A DNA stretch of 7,613 nucleotides from Bacillota bacterium. GTDB taxonomy: Bacteria; Bacillota; Bacilli; Alicyclobacillales; SLC66. Position numbers and translations under genes: made by a program. Positions 6,196 through 7,613 of this stretch are shown piece after piece. The notes below the pieces were generated by a model. The model was given only the letters and a program-made list of their open reading frames with translations, had not been told where the DNA came from and made no database searches. Position 1 is the stretch's first letter. Every line of letters begins with the position of its first letter. The stretch is from positions 1 through 7,613 of the forward strand of contig JAKACR010000134.1 in NCBI GenBank assembly GCA_021821225.1, in the 5' to 3' direction.

Positions 6196-6777
6196 TCACG
6201 ATACCGGAACCCGGCACAACAGTTGTTTCATTCCCTCGCGCCCCCGGTGAATGCGCGTTTTCACGGTCGTGATCGGGATGTGCAGAATATCGCTGATTTC
6301 TTGCAAGGACAATTCCTGAATGTAGCGTAGTACCAGTACCGTCCGGTAGAGCGGCGGCAGATCGGCCAAAGCACGCTGGACCTCGTTGCACGTCTCCGAT
6401 CGCATCATCGCCTGTTCGGGCGTCGGATCGCCCGCCGCGAGACGATCGCGCAAAAATAATGCAACGCCGCCGTCACATCCCTCCGCTTCGCAGTCCAGCG
6501 AACTCTCCGGCCTGCGCCTGCGCAGATGGTCGATGCAGATGTTCGTCGCAATACGGTAGAGCCACGTGGTGAACTTGAACTTCCAGTCATAGCGCGGCAA
6601 ATGCGTGTAGACGCGCAAAAACGTCTCCTGGACGGCATCCTCTGCTTCCACGGGATCGCTGAGCAAACGAAAGGCCAGAGTGAACACCTGGTCCTGGTAC
6701 GCTTCAACAACCGCTTCAAAGGCCCGTGCATCGCCGTCTTGCGCGCTTTGAAGCACACTGTCGGCCACCCGTTCCAT
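6196..6777 (-). CDS. sigW: ECF RNA polymerase sigma factor, SigW-like
   Basis: Alternative sigma factor of the extracytoplasmic-function (sigma-70 group 4) family, 193 residues against 187 for B. subtilis SigW. Region 2 spans about 15-88, with core-binding and -10-recognition segments including EAEDAVQETFLRVY (44-57) and FTTWLYRIATNICIDHLRRR (69-88). A variable acidic linker covers 89-130. Region 4 spans about 132-186, with ALADLPPLYRTVLVLRYIQ and a helix-turn-helix ending TTVKTRIHRGREGMKQLL. The ATG is preceded by a G-run (GGGGGG) as ribosome site. Its position directly before an anti-sigma gene and cdaA-cdaR-glmM-glmS is that of sigW in B. subtilis, where it controls an envelope-stress and antimicrobial-peptide regulon. 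The same target set here is inference. I see no good autoregulatory ECF promoter; the visible upstream promoter is sigma-A-like. Confidence 0.95.
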   Translation of the reverse strand: MERVADSVLQSAQDGDARAFEAVVEAYQDQVFTLAFRLLSDPVEAEDAVQETFLRVYTHLPRYDWKFKFTTWLYRIATNICIDHLRRRRPESSLDCEAEGCDGGVALFLRDRLAAGDPTPEQAMMRSETCNEVQRALADLPPLYRTVLVLRYIQELSLQEISDILHIPITTVKTRIHRGREGMKQLLCRVPVS

Positions 6778-6806
6778 GCCCGCCCCCCAAACTCCGCGTT
6801 GCGCCG

Positions 6807-6819
6807 TACCACACTGGTA
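6807..6819. promoter_or_regulatory. Small dyad at the expected transcription start of the sigma gene
   Basis: TACCA-CAC-TGGTA is a perfect 5+5 inverted repeat. It directly follows the TATAAT box and covers the predicted start point about 7 bases downstream. The position suits an operator, but a 10-base dyad can arise by chance and no regulator is indicated. Confidence 0.25.
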
Positions 6820-6847
6820 TTATACACCGTTTGCGTTGTTATGTCTG
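6819..6847 (-). promoter_or_regulatory. Sigma-A-type promoter for the sigma/anti-sigma-cdaA operon
   Basis: On the minus strand a perfect TATAAT (6824-6819) lies 17 bases after CAGACA (6847-6842), which matches TTGACA at four of six bases. The expected start near 6812 gives a leader of about 35 bases before the sigma gene. The -10 box contains the TAA stop codon of the upstream hydrolase gene, so the promoter sits inside that gene's 3' end. Confidence 0.6.
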
Positions 6848-7605
6848 CGCGAAGAATCTGCCTTCTTGGCCCCGCTCTTCATGCTCGCCCGGCGCGAAAG
6901 CGCCGCAGTGCGGGCCGCTTTTCCGCGAGCCCGGCGCTTGCGGGGGCTGTTTTGCCCCTTGGAGCGGCGCGACAACTGTTCATAGCGCGCAAACAATTCT
7001 TCCGCAAGCAGGACGTGGCCCCTGTCATTCGGGTGAATCGGGTTGCGCATCAGGCGGAAGTCGTCCGACTGGCCGCCGCGATACCCGTCGACCAGATCCC
7101 GTTCGCGCCCCGCGTACGATTGATGGATGGGCACGATATGGCACGCATGTTCCCGCGCCGCCCGCCCGATCATCCCATTCAGATCGTCCAGCGCGACGCG
7201 CGCGAGATCCCACTCTGGGAACGGATTGTACACCGTGCACAGAAGCCTTTTTGCGCCGGGCCGCCCGGGCGCGCGCGAAAGTATCTCCCGCACGGCGGGC
7301 GCAAACGACTGATGGAGCCGCTCGCGTCCGGCGTCAACGTCATTCAGATACCACGGCATGGCGCGCAACAGGTCGTTCCCGCCCACCATCACCGTGATCA
7401 CCGCCGCCTCCTGCAGGATGCAGGTCGGCACTCTCTGCAGGCTGGACGCCAGCTGCGACGCCGTCCAGCCCGGTTTGGCGTGCACATAAACGGAAGTCCG
7501 CTCCCGCCGGTTGAGCTTTTCCACAAGCAGCGACACATAGTTCCGGCTTTCGTCCGACGCATTGTAGCCGTGGGTGATCGAATCGCCCAACGCCAGATAG
7601 ATCAT
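6820..7605 (-). CDS. SGNH/GDSL-family hydrolase with basic C-terminal tail
   Basis: Predicted esterase, lipase or lysophospholipase L1-like enzyme of the SGNH superfamily, 261 residues; the substrate is not known. Block I is LGDSITHG (6-13) with nucleophile Ser9, block II has Gly46 (KPGWTAS), block III is GGND (75-78), and block V is NPIHPNDRGH (188-197) with catalytic His191. The usual DxxH aspartate is Asn188 here. The catalytic domain ends at about 212. The last 49 residues form a tail with about 17 Lys/Arg and many Ala and Ser, probably disordered. There is no signal peptide, since the nucleophile block begins at residue 6, so the enzyme is predicted cytosolic. Only 8 bases before the ATG are visible, so a slightly earlier start outside the window cannot be excluded. 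It lies 42 bases before the sigma gene but is probably a separate unit, given the promoter between them. Confidence 0.88.
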   Translation of the reverse strand: MIYLALGDSITHGYNASDESRNYVSLLVEKLNRRERTSVYVHAKPGWTASQLASSLQRVPTCILQEAAVITVMVGGNDLLRAMPWYLNDVDAGRERLHQSFAPAVREILSRAPGRPGAKRLLCTVYNPFPEWDLARVALDDLNGMIGRAAREHACHIVPIHQSYAGRERDLVDGYRGGQSDDFRLMRNPIHPNDRGHVLLAEELFARYEQLSRRSKGQNSPRKRRARGKAARTAALSRRASMKSGAKKADSSRRHNNANGV

Positions 7606-7613
7606 GATCCGTT

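Noticed and set aside
6176..6391. Longer anti-sigma protein of 155 residues starting inside the sigma gene
   Set aside because: The first 72 residues overlap sigma region 4 coding in another frame. The ATG at 6175 has a perfect AGGAGG and puts the ZAS cysteine at residue 3, as usual in the family.

Overview
The window looks like the chromosome of a moderately GC-rich member of the Bacillota (Firmicutes). Two things point there. The gene order sigma factor, anti-sigma factor, cdaA, cdaR, glmM, glmS is that of the Bacillus subtilis sigW-rsiW-ybbP-ybbR-glmM-glmS locus, and a glmS self-cleaving ribozyme lies in front of glmS. High GC with Bacillus-type synteny suggests something near Alicyclobacillus or Paenibacillus-like lineages, but the genus is inference. 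All seven protein genes are on the minus strand, so transcription runs from high to low coordinates.

Reading in the direction of transcription: an SGNH/GDSL hydrolase gene with a basic C-terminal tail (7605-6820) comes first. A sigma-A-like promoter overlaps its stop codon and leads into an ECF sigma factor (6777-6196). Next are a very short zinc-binding anti-sigma factor without a membrane segment (6175-5924), the diadenylate cyclase CdaA (5875-5054), its regulator CdaR (5057-3810, overlapping cdaA by 4 bases), and phosphoglucosamine mutase GlmM (GTG start at 3776, to 2406). A 472-base gap follows. It holds a well-conserved glmS ribozyme (2347-2203) and then an unusually long, structured leader of about 270 bases. 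GlmS (1933-104) comes last.

The genes form a cell-envelope module. GlmS makes glucosamine-6-phosphate and GlmM converts it to glucosamine-1-phosphate for UDP-GlcNAc and peptidoglycan synthesis. CdaA makes c-di-AMP and is known in other Bacillota to be controlled by CdaR and GlmM. The sigma/anti-sigma pair would tie the locus to envelope stress. The ribozyme provides feedback on glmS mRNA by glucosamine-6-phosphate.

Beyond the glmS stop (1-103) there is no gene and no clear terminator. This stretch carries three 13-base direct repeats with an exact 21-base period and an 8-base inverted repeat. It may be the end of a mobile element or an iteron-like binding array that continues outside the window. 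The most unusual points are these repeats, the anchorless RsiW-like protein, and the alternative pairings in the leader between ribozyme and glmS. No wholly new system is evident.
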